From positions 620,001-684,000 of the forward strand of contig JAALGZ010000007.1 of NCBI GenBank assembly GCA_015227615.1: 64,000 nucleotides of DNA. The letters are read 5' to 3'. Positions 46,841-58,666 of the stretch are shown piece after piece (position 1 is the first letter of the stretch; each line of letters begins with the position of its first letter). The notes below the pieces were generated by a model. That model made no database searches. It was not told the origin of the DNA and saw nothing but the letters and a program-made list of their open reading frames with translations. Position numbers and translations under genes: made by a program. This stretch comes from Labyrinthula sp. Ha (Eukaryota; Sar; Bigyra; Labyrinthulida; Labyrinthulaceae).

Positions 46841-46941
46841 TGTGCCTGATGTATTATAGCTACCCGTTTGATATAAAAAGTAGGTACGTGTTAAGAATCT
46901 TATATAAAAAAGAGTTATAAAAGAATCCGGAGAGTGTGTCA
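46841..46941 (+). repeat. 3' LTR of the Ty3/gypsy-type element
   Basis: 101 bp, the direct-repeat partner of 39701-39801, about 85% identical by eye with no length difference. It starts TGTGCCTGATG and ends in CA. Confidence 0.8.
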
Positions 46942-47550
46942 TGTTCGAGATCAAGGAATTGATTACCTAGAAAAGGCGCTTTGACGCTATCTTCTTTCCA
47001 CATAATTTGGACCCCTTATACTTAGGAAGACAGAATAAGAGTCTTTTAATCTTTTCGAACTCTTTCTTATTGTAATATTTCTTTTGTACGGTGCTTTGAA
47101 AGTAGGAATTTGAACCACAGTTTCTTCTGCTTTTCTCCAAACTCCTTCGCTAAGTTTCCTTTGTGAATGTTTGCTCTTTTCAACCTGGAAAGCCTTAAGC
47201 TGAAGGAAATAATTTAGTATTATTACTCTGTATAGGTTCCTTTATCTTGTAAAACTGCGACAAGTTGAAACTATATTCTGAGTTTATATTTGTAAAACTT
47301 AATGTTGTCCCGTCAAAATCCAGGAATGAATACTGGATTACTGTAGTAATAAAATGATAATCTGTAATTTTAAATAATCACTACAACTGCAAAGACTAAA
47401 TGTAACATTCTAAAAATAAGTATTACATCTTTTGTAATTTTCTTATTTAATATCTATCCTTTTCAACAGACTTTTAGTGTATTCATTTCGTATACTTAGA
47501 ACAAACATCAAACCAAACAAAAGCAAAAGGAAAAAAAAAAGAAAGAAAGG
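46942..47550. other. region upstream of membrane-protein gene copy A
   Basis: About 600 bp of AT-rich DNA with no ORF of note. The last 60 bases are A-rich. It should contain the promoter of the gene at 47551. Confidence 0.5.
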
Positions 47551-48273
47551 ATGGGTGAGAACAAGGAACTAAATAAACTGGAGGCTCAAGTAGAAGCAGA
47601 GAATGCAATTGATGAACCCGTTTTGCCGTATAAACTTCCTTTCAAACAAGCTGTCACTGCTTACAAGATACAAGCTCCAAAACTGTTCTGGTTCTTGATT
47701 TTGGGTCTGTTTTTTGGAACCTTGTCTTCAATTTTGCACTTAGTATTCTTGAAGGATAGTATTTCTGGAAGTGTAAGCAGTATTTCAAATACAAACAGTG
47801 CTCTTTCAGTTTCAAACCAAATGAACCAGTTGGTTGTCCAAACTGAACAAGGGATGTTTGGTAATACAAAGTTGATGACGAAGCAAGATACTATTGTAGA
47901 ACTCACTTTCACCTTTGATGATCTCAACACATACAGGATTCCAGCTGGTGTGGTATTACTGTGGCAGCTTGGACTTAATATTGCTCAACTTGGAAATAAG
48001 TTTGACATGTGTTACTTTTTAGCCAACTTGGCAAGAATAATCACTTTTGCGTTTGGTGTGATCTTTATTTTTGAGACCATTGAAGATTTGAGAACTGATC
48101 TTGAGTTTATAGAGAGTGCAATTGGAAATCTTGAAACTAAGATTGAAATTGAAGATACGGAATATATGCTTTCTGGAATCTTCGCAGCTGTTGCTATGCT
48201 TATTAGTCTTGCACAAATTATTCAGTACTGTTGCTTCAGTGTTAATAAAAAACGTTGGTGTACTTGTCAATAA
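47551..48273 (+). CDS. four-span membrane protein, copy A of a pair
   Basis: 240 residues, one exon. A hydrophilic acidic N-terminus of about 40 residues precedes four hydrophobic segments near 45-67, 130-148, 154-174 and 206-227. Between the first and second lies a Ser/Asn/Gln-rich loop of about 60 residues, and between the third and fourth an acidic loop (EDLRTDLEFIESAIGNLE). The tail is CCFSVNKKRWCTCQ, with four cysteines near the membrane exit that could be lipidated; the last four residues are loosely CaaX-like. I do not recognise the family. Topology recalls small tetraspan proteins, but tetraspanin cysteine motifs are absent from the large loop. The paralogue at 56735-57457 is about 84% identical in protein by eye. 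Confidence 0.8.
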   Translation: MGENKELNKLEAQVEAENAIDEPVLPYKLPFKQAVTAYKIQAPKLFWFLILGLFFGTLSSILHLVFLKDSISGSVSSISNTNSALSVSNQMNQLVVQTEQGMFGNTKLMTKQDTIVELTFTFDDLNTYRIPAGVVLLWQLGLNIAQLGNKFDMCYFLANLARIITFAFGVIFIFETIEDLRTDLEFIESAIGNLETKIEIEDTEYMLSGIFAAVAMLISLAQIIQYCCFSVNKKRWCTCQ

Positions 48274-48610
48274 AGTCCACTAATGCTTAAAAGGTAACAG
48301 AGAGAAAAAATTGTGTTCATCCATTGCTCCCAGAGACAAAAAAACAGCATCCGCATTGCTTTGCTGTATAATCCAACTTCCCAGTGCAACTAACGTAACT
48401 CAGCCAAGTCTTTAGGTGCTCTGGAGATAAAATTGCTGAATAAATATCATCTTGTTTTCTTTTATTTGTTTATCATTGAGCTTGTGATCAGAGCTTGATT
48501 ATGAAGCTATAGTGATAATGTACACAATTGAATAAAACAAAAGATGACAAAGACAAATAAATTAATACTCAGTACAAATAAGAGAACATAAATATTACTC
48601 ACAACATATT
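48274..48610. other. 337-bp region between convergent genes
   Basis: Lies between the stops of membrane-protein copy A and the bZIP gene and should carry both 3' UTRs. Nothing else is recognisable. Confidence 0.5.
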
Positions 48611-49087
48611 TTATTCACTGGTCAAGATTGAACGCCTAAGGAGCTGTTTGTAATATGCTGCATTTCTATTCACTTCTCTTAGTTTTCTATTCTGTTCTAA
48701 CAAGAAATCTCGTGTCCAAAGACTTTGAGAAGATCCTTCTTTAAGCGACCTAAAGTAAATCTCCAACATATGAGCATGATTTCGCAAAGTTTCAACTTCA
48801 TCTTTCAATGCATCCTCTTCTTCGTATGCTTGTTCTAGCTCTTGACGAACTCTTTTTCTGTGACGTCGAACAGCTCTTGCATTATATTTGCGCCTTTCTT
48901 CTATTGTCAGCTCTTTTTTTATATTTGTACAGATGCCTTCTTCCTCGTAGGATGGTCTAAGTTCGCTGTTCATTCGTTTCCTCATTGTCTTTTTGCTTTC
49001 AACTTCAGGAATATGAAGCATGGTGAGTCTTTCGTGAAAAGGTGGAGAGATAGAAAGGTGTAACTTTATCAACTTAACTCCACTCAT
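48611..49087 (-). CDS. bZIP transcription factor
   Basis: 158 residues from the ATG at 49087. The basic region around residues 60-81 contains NARAVRRHRKRVRQ, which fits the bZIP signature N-x7-R (Asn69, Arg77). The zipper follows at the correct spacing, ten residues after that Arg: positions 87 (Ala), 94, 101 and 108 (Leu). This gives a short zipper of about three leucine heptads whose first d-position is Ala. A second helical region (WTRDFLLEQNRKLREVNRN, near 124-142) may extend dimerisation. No activation domain is recognisable. It is probably a nuclear, dimeric DNA-binding regulator; targets are unknown. It converges on the membrane-protein gene. Confidence 0.85.
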   Translation of the reverse strand: MSGVKLIKLHLSISPPFHERLTMLHIPEVESKKTMRKRMNSELRPSYEEEGICTNIKKELTIEERRKYNARAVRRHRKRVRQELEQAYEEEDALKDEVETLRNHAHMLEIYFRSLKEGSSQSLWTRDFLLEQNRKLREVNRNAAYYKQLLRRSILTSE

Positions 49088-52000
49088 ATTTTACTCTATT
49101 TTAATAATATCTGTATCAAAAACTGCTAAGTGTCACTTTCAATACTTAGAAAATCATTTAGATTAATAGCTATTATCGAAGAATTTGTGTGTTAGTTTAT
49201 TGTTCCAATCTTTGTTCTATTCTAATATATATCACGAGATTTTTCAAAACTTTTACGATCATGATCGATAAAAACTTACCAATTTTTGTATGGACTTATG
49301 GGCTAGAATAACGATACGATAATAATGAGTACAGTATAATTTGACAACAGTTTCTCGTAAAGAATGATATTGTACCAGATGTTTTCGTATAATCAAAGTA
49401 TTCTATTCCGAAATTGCACATAAACAATAAACACGTAAAATACTAAAACAAGAAGAGATAAAAGAAAGCACTCCGGAAATATTAAAATATTTTCTCCTGT
49501 CTATAAAACTAAGCTTAAATCAAATATAGATATTCCCTGTCACATGGATACAAGTAAACTGTTTAGCACCAGCAATTAGCGAAGATAACTCCCAATGTTG
49601 CTACATTGACTTAAGTAACGTCAAAATCTTTGTTTTTCTTAGAGCCCTATATTATGTTACCATAAAGATGAAAACATAAAAGTAAGCAAAGATTTCTCAA
49701 TAGAATTTTTAAACTATTAAGAAAAACTAATCACAAGGGTTGAAGCACGTGCTAAAGAAGGTTTCTGCTTAAGTAGCTTACTCTGTGGAACTACTAGTGG
49801 GAAAGAGTCATGTTATAATGATGCATAGTCTAAGGTTTAATAGAAATTATGAAAAGAAGCTTATGTGATTGAAAAAGTAAAAATTCGTGCAGCTGGTACA
49901 AACTTCTTCATTGAAGATCCCCTCCATCCGACTTCCTTAAGAGATGTTCATCAAAACTAGGTAAGTTTAAGATCACTTGTTCCCTGTTTTTCTTCGATAT
50001 GAAGATTATTTCTATAGAAAGATTAAATAAACCGATGAAAGTGTTGAAGTGGAAAAACTGCAACAATGAAAATGTAGTCATGACATGGGGAGCTTAGGAC
50101 CGGATTAATACTTTCGAGCCTTTTTACTGAGATGCAGGTAGTTTTAAAATTCTTAGCGGCGGAATGAAGTTGATTACTTGGCCTAACAGTGTATGATGGA
50201 AATGTCTGAAGCGAGTTTTAGGTGCTGTTCTGGAAGCAATTTTGCTGCTTATGGGTTATCCCTGCTGGTGAAATAGTGAAATATCCTGGGTCCATACAAG
50301 GTACAAGTACTACTGAGCAAGACGTGAAAAAAACAGGAAGTGATTGCTACTGATACGTTGCTTTGAGCCAAACACATAGAGTTACGTTTTCATATTACAC
50401 TTGTTTTCTTAGCTAGTCAGCTTGGCATTCCTTTGCTCCACAAGATCGATATTATCAGGCTTAATACATCCAGTGTAAAGGTAGTAGTTGTAGTAGAGAA
50501 TTTTTTATTTCCACCAGCAATTTGAAAGTTGATAGCGGATTCAGAAATAAAACATTGGCATAAAAGTTGTATGTTTTGCAGTATGAGCAGATTATTTTCA
50601 TCGAGGATATATTTGTAGCTCAGACAAGGATATGTTACTTTTAAGCACCACAGTTACTATAATGTTAAGCTACTATTAATTAGGTAATTTAAAATTTGTT
50701 TTCTGGTTTAATAACACTATTCGTGACTAGGTATCTCTTAACTTCATGCAGGTACATAATAATGTTAGCTGCAATTTTATATACTAATCATAGCCAAACA
50801 ATGTCATAAGTAAGAAATCGTTTATTGGTGACCTATCATCATTATTTCAAACTTCATAGAGAATCAGCTATTGAAATTAAATTCAACTTTTTTCATGTTT
50901 TAGTTAAGCTAAGGAGATGATATTCGCTGGCTTTCAGATTTAGATACTTTGACTGGAATCTTTTTCACTTGTTGTTCACACATTTCTCTATATTAATCAT
51001 TTCACTTTGATTGATATCCATTATTCACTACTCAGCCTGTTGTTTCACGAAAATGAACTAATATAGAACTCGTGATCTTAATATTTAAGCAAAACATAAC
51101 TAGAGGACGTAAGTATTATAATTTTTCATCAAGGAAACATTCAATCCCGAAGGGTTTAAGTCCATTATGTCTTATCGACCTAACCCAAATCTTATCATTC
51201 AAAACATATTCTCTATTTTAATTAACTAGGAATTGTTCTTGACCATGTTTTAAACCTTAAATATTTTGAAAAAAATTAGAATTGGCAACAGAAATTGCAA
51301 TAACAATCATTGCTTGGAAACCGCTCATACTAACGTTTCTTATAAGGAACGCCCCAAATTATAAGCATCATGTTCTACTGTTGTAAATGTAACTATAAAA
51401 CTGGTTAGAAATTTGTGCAATTGATCCAGCAATTTGCTATATTGGTTGTGAAAATAAGGCTCAGAGCATTATTCTGGACAAAAACTAAAAATATATCCGA
51501 GATAAAAATCTTGAACTAAGATATTTATACATAAAATTTCCAGTATCATGTTAGTTGAATACGACTAAGTTCCAGAACGCAAAGTTCAAATACTAACAAG
51601 AATTGGTCTATTGGTTGCCTACGAGGTCATAGGCGATTGCGCAATTTTTCATTATTTATATTTTCCTATTTTAACCCACACACCATAGTTAATGTACGTA
51701 GCTCTGATGTTATTTCGGCTATACAGGTCTGAACTAATGATATTTACCATGGCCTCATCTTAGTATATGACTGCAATTGGGGATAATATTCTACAGATTT
51801 ATTTCATCATCATTGTTCTTTCTGACTTATAGCTATCCAGCGGTTGATGATTAGAACCATTCTTTAAACATCTTTAAAAAATATATATAGTTTGTTATGC
51901 TTTCTAGCATATTAATAATTTGAATACTTGGTTAGCTTCCTCGCAATAATATTTAGGGCAAAGCTGAGACGAGAAGTTGTGATATGTAGATCTAATTAAA

Positions 52001-54903
52001 CTAAAACAAAGCATCCATGTATTTATTGGATATAAGAATAATAAACCTTAAGTAAGAAAATTAAAAGTAAAAGGCTACGGGATTATCAGAACAATCATTG
52101 CAACAATTTAAAATCATCTTAGGAAATAGATATATTCGTCTTAAATATTCATTGTATAATGTAACTAAACTCTTTTAGACAATTCTATATTTCTTCATAG
52201 TATAAGCGAATTTTAAAAGTCTCGGATAAAGATCATAAAATTAGGGGCTAAACACACTAAATTGAGACCATATTTGGGTAAATATACTCGGCGGCAACTG
52301 GCATACTTTTAACCCTGTCTGTAGAAAGTTCTGTCCAACGTAGAAGGTGGGATCTAGGAAACGATGCATAGGTCTTGTGTTCACCATATGGGTTAGTTTT
52401 AACTTTATTTACTCTATAATATGAAACTAACTAGATTTTATAATATTCATATTTAATAATTGAAGTATGATGTCTCACTTCAGCCTCCCAAAACCCACGA
52501 AATACTTTTCTATGATCATACATAGTGTAGTCACCAATGGTATAAACTCAGGATATTTGATATTTGCAAATTCGGTGGCTTCAAAACTCAATTATGAGCC
52601 GAAGTCTTACAAAGTTTCCTATTCAAATTTCTGAAAATGATCACAATGTTCTCAAGAATTTTCTTGTTTCTTACTTAGAATAATGCGCTGGTGCACACAG
52701 TCTTCGTCAATTAACAAAAAAAATCACAGAGCTTCGAGAGAGATCTGAGTTTACGATAATTATATGATGCTAGAAGCTATCTTTACAAATTGTGAAAATA
52801 TTTTAATTTCGTTATTACCTTATATTTGGATCGAATAAGTATTTACCCTTGGATATTTAATGAAGCTATCTATTAGAAATGTAGAACCAAATAAGAGTTC
52901 ATTGGTAAATTCTGAGAGGTATAAGAAGCAAATATTTGCTTTCTGCAGCAGGTATAAATGATAGCTAGTTACAGAACAGAGCAAATTCATTTTAGAGGTT
53001 CATATAGAAAGAACATTTAGTGCATCACAGTTTCATCTGCTACTCTTATCTCCAGTATATTTTACATATTGTTAACAAGTAAGAACAAATCCCTCTTCTC
53101 TGGCTCTTGCAAATATAATGTGAGTAATTAAGTCGCTAGAAATTATTCTGTGTAACCCAAAATCTCCCCTATCTTAGCTCTTAAAATATCTATAAAATAA
53201 TTTTATTTTTGAGAGCAAGCTTTCCTCCGAGTAAGATATATTTATCATGCAGCACAATGCAGCGGCCAGCTCGCATGCATTTTGGAACCAACTCAAAACA
53301 GTTTAGGATTACATTTGATTTTACGTGAGAACTCATTAATATAAGCTATATAGTTTAGAAAACTAGGCTATGAGACTCAGGCTGACATTAAGTTGCAAGC
53401 ATATTTCTGGTACCTTTGATTACTCTAATAGTGAGGAAGATGTAAAATTCATTCAACCAAAGTCACTGGTTTGTTCGAGCAGATGCTTAATATCACGTCT
53501 TAGTTTTTTTTTCGAATTTTTCTTCGCATCTCCAGCAAACTCCTAAAACTTTATTTATTTATACAAATCTCTGTCTTTATTTCGTAGAAAGTTCAAAGCT
53601 TTAATTTTAGATACTCACTTCTTTTTTAGATGTTAACTACTATCGTGCATATCACCTCACTCATATAAAATTTCTTTACAACTTGAACATTTGAGCCAAC
53701 CTTAAAAAATCTAAGTAAAACAAGCGCATAGTATCAAAAAGAAGTTATTATAAGCTTTTGGTGAGAAACTTGGAAGTTTGGCTCAGAGCTGTATGAGCTT
53801 TGGCATAGAGAGACATTCCTTTTGATGAAATTTGTAGAAATAAAAAGCCTTTTTCGTTGATTTTGATTAACAATAAGAAACATGGGAACTTGTTTGTATC
53901 GAATGATTTTGGTTTGACTCTTATTTCTAATCGGTTCTCAATAATAAGTCGGATCATATGGCATTGTGTCGAATGACTGAAACTTTCTTCAGTTTTGTGA
54001 CTTGTGAAATTACTCATAATTTGGGACATATGGCTGGAAAAAAATGCAGAAGTAGAATATAATGGAGACATGTTTTCGAGCTTTTGAAAGTTCTCATACA
54101 GCCTAAGAATGAATTATTAATGTCTTGGATCATTTATTCCAGGGCCATATGGGCAACCGTATCTTTGATAATCAATGAGTATCAAAAATAATAATTGCAG
54201 CATTCCTTGAATCAATCACTAAGAAAAATTAGTTTGAAAAACTTGTTGAGAAGTAATCATTATATTCGAATTCCTGCCTAAATAAGGATCACCAAAGTAT
54301 TAATCGCATTGTGATAGCACAGTACTAAACCTAAACACTTGCTTCTTTATCAAGTAGAAAACTTTAAAGACAATAAAATATAAATGAGCATTTTCTTGTA
54401 TTTAGCAGATATTTACATGTTCCAGATATACGAAGGGAGTCAACAATGCTTTGCTCTTGTTTTTAAAGCAATAAGATTCGAAATAAGATTTACTTCATCA
54501 AATTGAATCATAGTATTGTTAAACTACCTTTGAGGATATATATATATATATAGAAATTGATAAATTCCAAAAGAAGCGAGATATTGTTTCAGAACAATAG
54601 ACCGTTAAAGATGTTTTGATACTGTATCTTTATAAATACCATAAACAAGCGTGTTCTCTACATATTCTATAAGTAAAAGCTTATCTCATTATCACGTTGA
54701 ATACATAGTTAGGTAAAAGCTTCTCGATAATGTTCTGTTATGCAGTTAGACGTACATACTTTTGAACAACCGGGCTATAGCTTGTATTTAATGTACAGAA
54801 TATCGCCCGGTCAGTCTAATATCAGAAGAGTTCTAAAAAGATACAGGACTAGGAATGATCAGAAGTATTCTTTCAATGTTTTCACAGGAGTATATATATA
54901 TAT
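49088..54903. other. gene-free AT-rich gap, 5.8 kb
   Basis: Only short ORFs. Around 49850-50560 the plus strand has scattered coding-like pieces (for example near 50380-50450), suggesting an old dead gene or element that I cannot name. A 107-codon minus ORF at 53748-54071 is Ser-rich with no recognisable domain and is probably chance. A TA dinucleotide run lies near 54537-54551. The left edge should hold the bZIP promoter. Confidence 0.5.
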
Positions 54904-55931
54904 AGGGTTTCTTATCTTATCGTTATTCACTCTAGTTAACGTTAATTTTCCGCCAATCTTCTTTAAAGCTATTGACGTTAAGGGAAATTGCAGACTTAGT
55001 GTAAAATGGAATCAACGTAAAATTAACATTAAATTTGAGCTTAACCCTAAGTAATGGTACAAAGCGGTATTTTTGAGAAATTCAACAAATTTAAAATTTT
55101 CTCTTCCTGGTTAACGCCAAAATCAAAGAAGTCAAGAAAACTTCCTTGTGTGAACAAGAACATTAGTGGCAATAGTAACGCATATAGTTTTTAAACGTGA
55201 GCAAACAATCATTTGTTGGTTCGAGGCTCAAAGCTAGTTGATTTCTACGTGTTGGAAATTTTGTATAGCTGAGCTGGCTGGGTACCGTGCTTCCTTGCGA
55301 GAAGAAATACTAAAGTCAAGGCAAGGAAGAAGAAATCAGTCAACTGTACTAAGGTGATATTAAAGTAATTGCTCTTTGTTACAGTTTAACATATTTTTAC
55401 TTTGAGCCAAGATACAAACATTTCTACTTGAAAATTATGTAAAATTCTTGCTATGGCCAAAGCATTACCTCGATTTTCTCAGTTGCACTTTCTCTCAGAG
55501 ACTAGAATTAGTAATTTCAAATTATTTAGAAAAGACATTTAGAATATTGCAATATTATCTGGGAGTTCAGTTTGAGCTTAGATTGAGATAACTTCAAGCG
55601 TAAGGTTAGTAGTCAAAGGAAAATTCTCATATAAAACAATTTGCACATTATGTTAATTCTTTGCTGCATCTACTTCTGAGTCAACTTTTGCTTCAATTTT
55701 ATTCCTTTACAGGAAGAATATAGGCAGAAAAGAACATGGAGATATGATTCGGGAAACAATATTATATAGTTAAATGATTTTGGAAACCCAAAAAGTTATC
55801 GTTTATTTTTTTAAACGTTACTTTTCTGCTAATTAACGTTAATTAACTGATTCCTTAACATTATTAACGTTTAACACAATTTGAAAATTTTTTTACCGGT
55901 AGTTAATGTTCATCACGTTAAGAAACCCTAA
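54904..55931. repeat. possible inverted-repeat element(s) with AGGGTTTCTTA ends
   Basis: ATAGGGTTTCTTA near 54904 is matched in inverted form by TTAAGAAACCCTAA near 55919-55932, with a third related motif (TTAACCCTAA) at 55041-55050. The palindrome TTAACGTTAA and close variants recur near both ends (about 54936, 55836 and 55865). This could be one 1.03-kb element with about 14-bp TIRs, or two roughly 150-bp miniature elements. AT-richness makes chance matches likely, so confidence is low. A 104-codon plus ORF (54740-55054) crosses the left end. Confidence 0.35.
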
Positions 55932-55959
55932 GTATATATTATAGAAACTTTTCAGGAAT

Positions 55960-56640
55960 CAGTTTTTTGACTCATGAGTAAAACTCTCCACCTATTCTGA
56001 TTTTCCCATAGACAATATATAGAGGGGGCTGGGAACAAAGTGAAGTATACTAGAAGGTACTAACTAAATATTGAAAGTTAAAAAACATTAAAATGTGAAG
56101 CTGTCTTACCCTAGCGTATTTAAAAATGCCCCCCCCCCCATGACTCGACAATCCCTCCCCACTCGGCCCTCAATGAAGATGAGGATGGATTTTTTTTCAT
56201 AGCTTGAACACAGAAGCGTTAAACTATGTACAGAAGTCACTAAATACAAATTTTAACTAACTTTATTAGCAGTTTAAGACAATTGATTTTGAAAACTGAA
56301 ATTGAGAAGATTTAGAATTTTCTTAAAATTAAAATTTAGAACTTAAGTGGTTTAAGGCTAATACAAAATATTCTAGTTCTGTAAAAATAATTTTTCTTCC
56401 ATTTCCCTTATTCGTTGAACTCATATCTTTTTATTTTTATTTGAATAAAATAACCTTGAATTTTGCTTTCCCTTGAATCCTTGAACGATGCTTGAATTTC
56501 GTTATTCGTCTTCCCTTGAAAATTCTTGCTTGAAAATTGATATGCCTTGAATATTCTTACTTTTTCTTTTGTTGATTTCTTTCATTGGTTTTTTATTTTG
56601 AGACAAATATTTTGGCAATCAAAAGAACCAAAGAATTAAG
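55960..56640. mobile_element. TIR DNA element, older copy (A)
   Basis: About 680 bp that align, in reverse orientation, with the element at 58667-59553. Shared blocks in order include TTTTTTGACTC at the end, ACAAAGTGAAGT, ACCCTAGCGTA, a C-rich tract, GATGAAGATGAGGATGGATTT, a run of CTTG-based short repeats (56440-56560) and a TCTTTTGTTGATTT block. The right terminal repeat is no longer recognisable. It contains a C12 run near 56128. The copy ends about 95 bp before the membrane-protein gene copy B. Confidence 0.65.
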
Positions 56641-56734
56641 TCAAGTTTCTTACTTATGAATCAAGTAAAACTAATAGTACTTTTTAATTCAAAACAAACT
56701 CAAATAATAAAAAGAGAACGAACAAGAAGAACGG

Positions 56735-57457
56735 ATGGATGAGAATAAGGAAGTGCCTAAGAGCAAGGCTCAGGTAGTTCAAATTTATGAGACCAGTGAA
56801 CAGGTCTTGCTGTACAAACTTCCTTTCACACAAGCTGTCACTGCTTCCAAGAAACAAGCTCCAAAACTGTTCTGGTTCTTGATTATGGGTCTGTTTGTTG
56901 GAACCTTGTCTTCAATCTTGCACTTAATATTCTTGAAGGATAGTATTTCTGGAAGTGTAAGCAGTGTTTCAAATACGAACAGTGTTCTTTCAGTTTCAAA
57001 CCAAATGAACCAGCTGGTTGTCCAAACTGAACAAGGGATGTTTGGTAATACAAAGTTGATGAAGAAGCAAGATACTATAGTAGAACTTACTTTCACCTTT
57101 GATGAGCTCAACAGATACAGGATTCCAGCTGGTGTGGTATTACTGTGGCAGCTTGGACTTAATATTGCTCAACTTGGAAATAAGTTTGACATGTGTTACT
57201 TTTTAGCCAACTTGGCAAGAATAATCACTTTTGCGTTTGGTGTGATCTTTATTTTTGGGACCCTTGAAGATTTGAGAACTGATCTTGAGTTTATAGAGAG
57301 TGCAATTGGAAATATTGAAACTAAGGTTGAACTTGAAGATACGGAATATATGCTTTCTGCAATCTCTGCAGTTGTTGCTATGTTTATTGGTCTTGCACAA
57401 ATTATTCAGTACTGTTGCTTCAGTGTTAATAAAAAACGTTGGTGTACCTGTGAATAA
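56735..57457 (+). CDS. four-span membrane protein, copy B of a pair
   Basis: 240 residues, one exon, collinear without gaps with copy A at 47551-48273. The same four hydrophobic segments are present and the tail is CCFSVNKKRWCTCE. Differences concentrate in the first 30 residues (about half changed) and in the last membrane segment; the central region is nearly unchanged and includes a 143-bp tract identical in DNA (57115-57257). The first loop keeps LKDSISGSVSS and NQMNQLVVQTEQGMFGNTK, so that loop is likely functional. It sits between two inverted copies of a TIR element. Function unknown. Both copies are intact, so both are probably expressed. Confidence 0.8.
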   Translation: MDENKEVPKSKAQVVQIYETSEQVLLYKLPFTQAVTASKKQAPKLFWFLIMGLFVGTLSSILHLIFLKDSISGSVSSVSNTNSVLSVSNQMNQLVVQTEQGMFGNTKLMKKQDTIVELTFTFDELNRYRIPAGVVLLWQLGLNIAQLGNKFDMCYFLANLARIITFAFGVIFIFGTLEDLRTDLEFIESAIGNIETKVELEDTEYMLSAISAVVAMFIGLAQIIQYCCFSVNKKRWCTCE

Positions 57458-58666
57458 ATATGTATATTGACTGCTTAAGATTTAATCTTTAAGTGTGAAA
57501 TGTCCACTTTTATTCATCTTAGCTTGCTCTTAAGTACCTTATACTTGGAAAACCTCAATCACACTTACAGTTGATTTTATTGTATCACATTAGTTACCTA
57601 AACAAAAACTAAGTTTGGAAATAGAAGAAAGTAAGGAACTGTATTTTAGTTTTGTTGCGTTATTCTCTCTTTAACAATTCCTAAGTTTGCTTTGAAGCTT
57701 TGAGTACATGCTCTTACATTAACTGAAACTCATTAAGAGCAAAAGAACAATTTCTGGTAAAGGAAATTAATAGTTCATAGAACATACACTTTGTACAATG
57801 CGACTGATTTCAACTAAAAAAGCTAAAGATTATGAAGCTATTATAGTGAAGTTTTGTTCTATATGTCTCTGTTATTGTTCACTTAGTTACATAGGTTTTC
57901 TTCGGGCTGACAATTAGGACCACGTGTACTTAATAAGTCAAGGTCTTATTTAAACACAATCGCTTCGCTTTGCAAAAGATAATTTTAAACTAGCAACATT
58001 TCTTCCCAATTTTATAAATGACTCTTTTATTAAAACAAGATAAATATACTACGTTTAATTTTTCTCTTAGCAGTTTTTCACCGTCTACTTAAGAAGTAAA
58101 TAACTTGTTCTGCTGGTTTTTGAACAGATCAGACATAAAAAGGTTGTATTTTATCTACAATACTGAGCATATAAATAAATTTCTTAAAAAAAGGGTTTGT
58201 GTTCAGGTGTTGAGTTTGTCAATGCGATATTGAATTGAGTCAACCGATTAGATGATTATCTCTATAATACTTCTCAGGATTTTCGTGGCACTTTTCTAGG
58301 AACGTAGAATTCTGAATAAAAATTTTATATTTTTTCCTTTTTTAGTTGATTTATTTTTATTGCAAATCTTTAGTTTGGCGGAGAGATAGAGATGACTTGG
58401 TTAGCAAGTATTAGAAAACAACATGTGTTGGGTTTCATATTAACAACTCATTTGAAGTAGTTTCAGAACGAAAGAAAAATACAGGGCTTATTAGCTAAAG
58501 AAAGGACATATCATGTTTTTGTTGGAAAATATTTAATATTCGTGCACATAAGATATGTTGTTAGTACCTACTTATCTAATAATCCAAAACGACATTTTGT
58601 GCCTAACAAATGGTAATGTGGCATTGCATGTTAGCGACCCTAGGTGCAAGTTTTATTCTGCGAATA
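57458..58666. other. region downstream of membrane-protein gene copy B
   Basis: About 1.2 kb of AT-rich DNA with no ORF of note and no sequence shared with the flank of copy A beyond the stop codon. No repeat was recognised. Confidence 0.5.

Larger units (their letters stand above)
39701..46941 (+). mobile_element. old, broken Ty3/gypsy-type LTR retrotransposon
   Basis: A 7.2-kb fossil bounded by two direct 101-bp LTRs. Parts in order on the plus strand: a gag region with zinc-knuckle remnants (about 40505-41200), a protease-like remnant (about 41210-41560), reverse transcriptase (about 42340-42970), RNase H (about 43300-43760), integrase (about 44050-44770) with a GPF-like tail (about 44900-45150), then about 1.6 kb of unassigned sequence before the 3' LTR. 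Integrase after RNase H is the Ty3/gypsy order. It is broken throughout, with some twenty or more interruptions. The LTRs differ at about 15 of 101 positions by eye, so the insertion is old; I cannot give years without a substitution rate. The 5 bp on either side no longer match. Confidence 0.85.

Noticed and set aside
53748-54071. 107-codon minus-strand ORF
   Set aside because: Ser-rich with no domain, isolated in a 5.8-kb gene-free gap; chance length in AT-rich DNA cannot be excluded.
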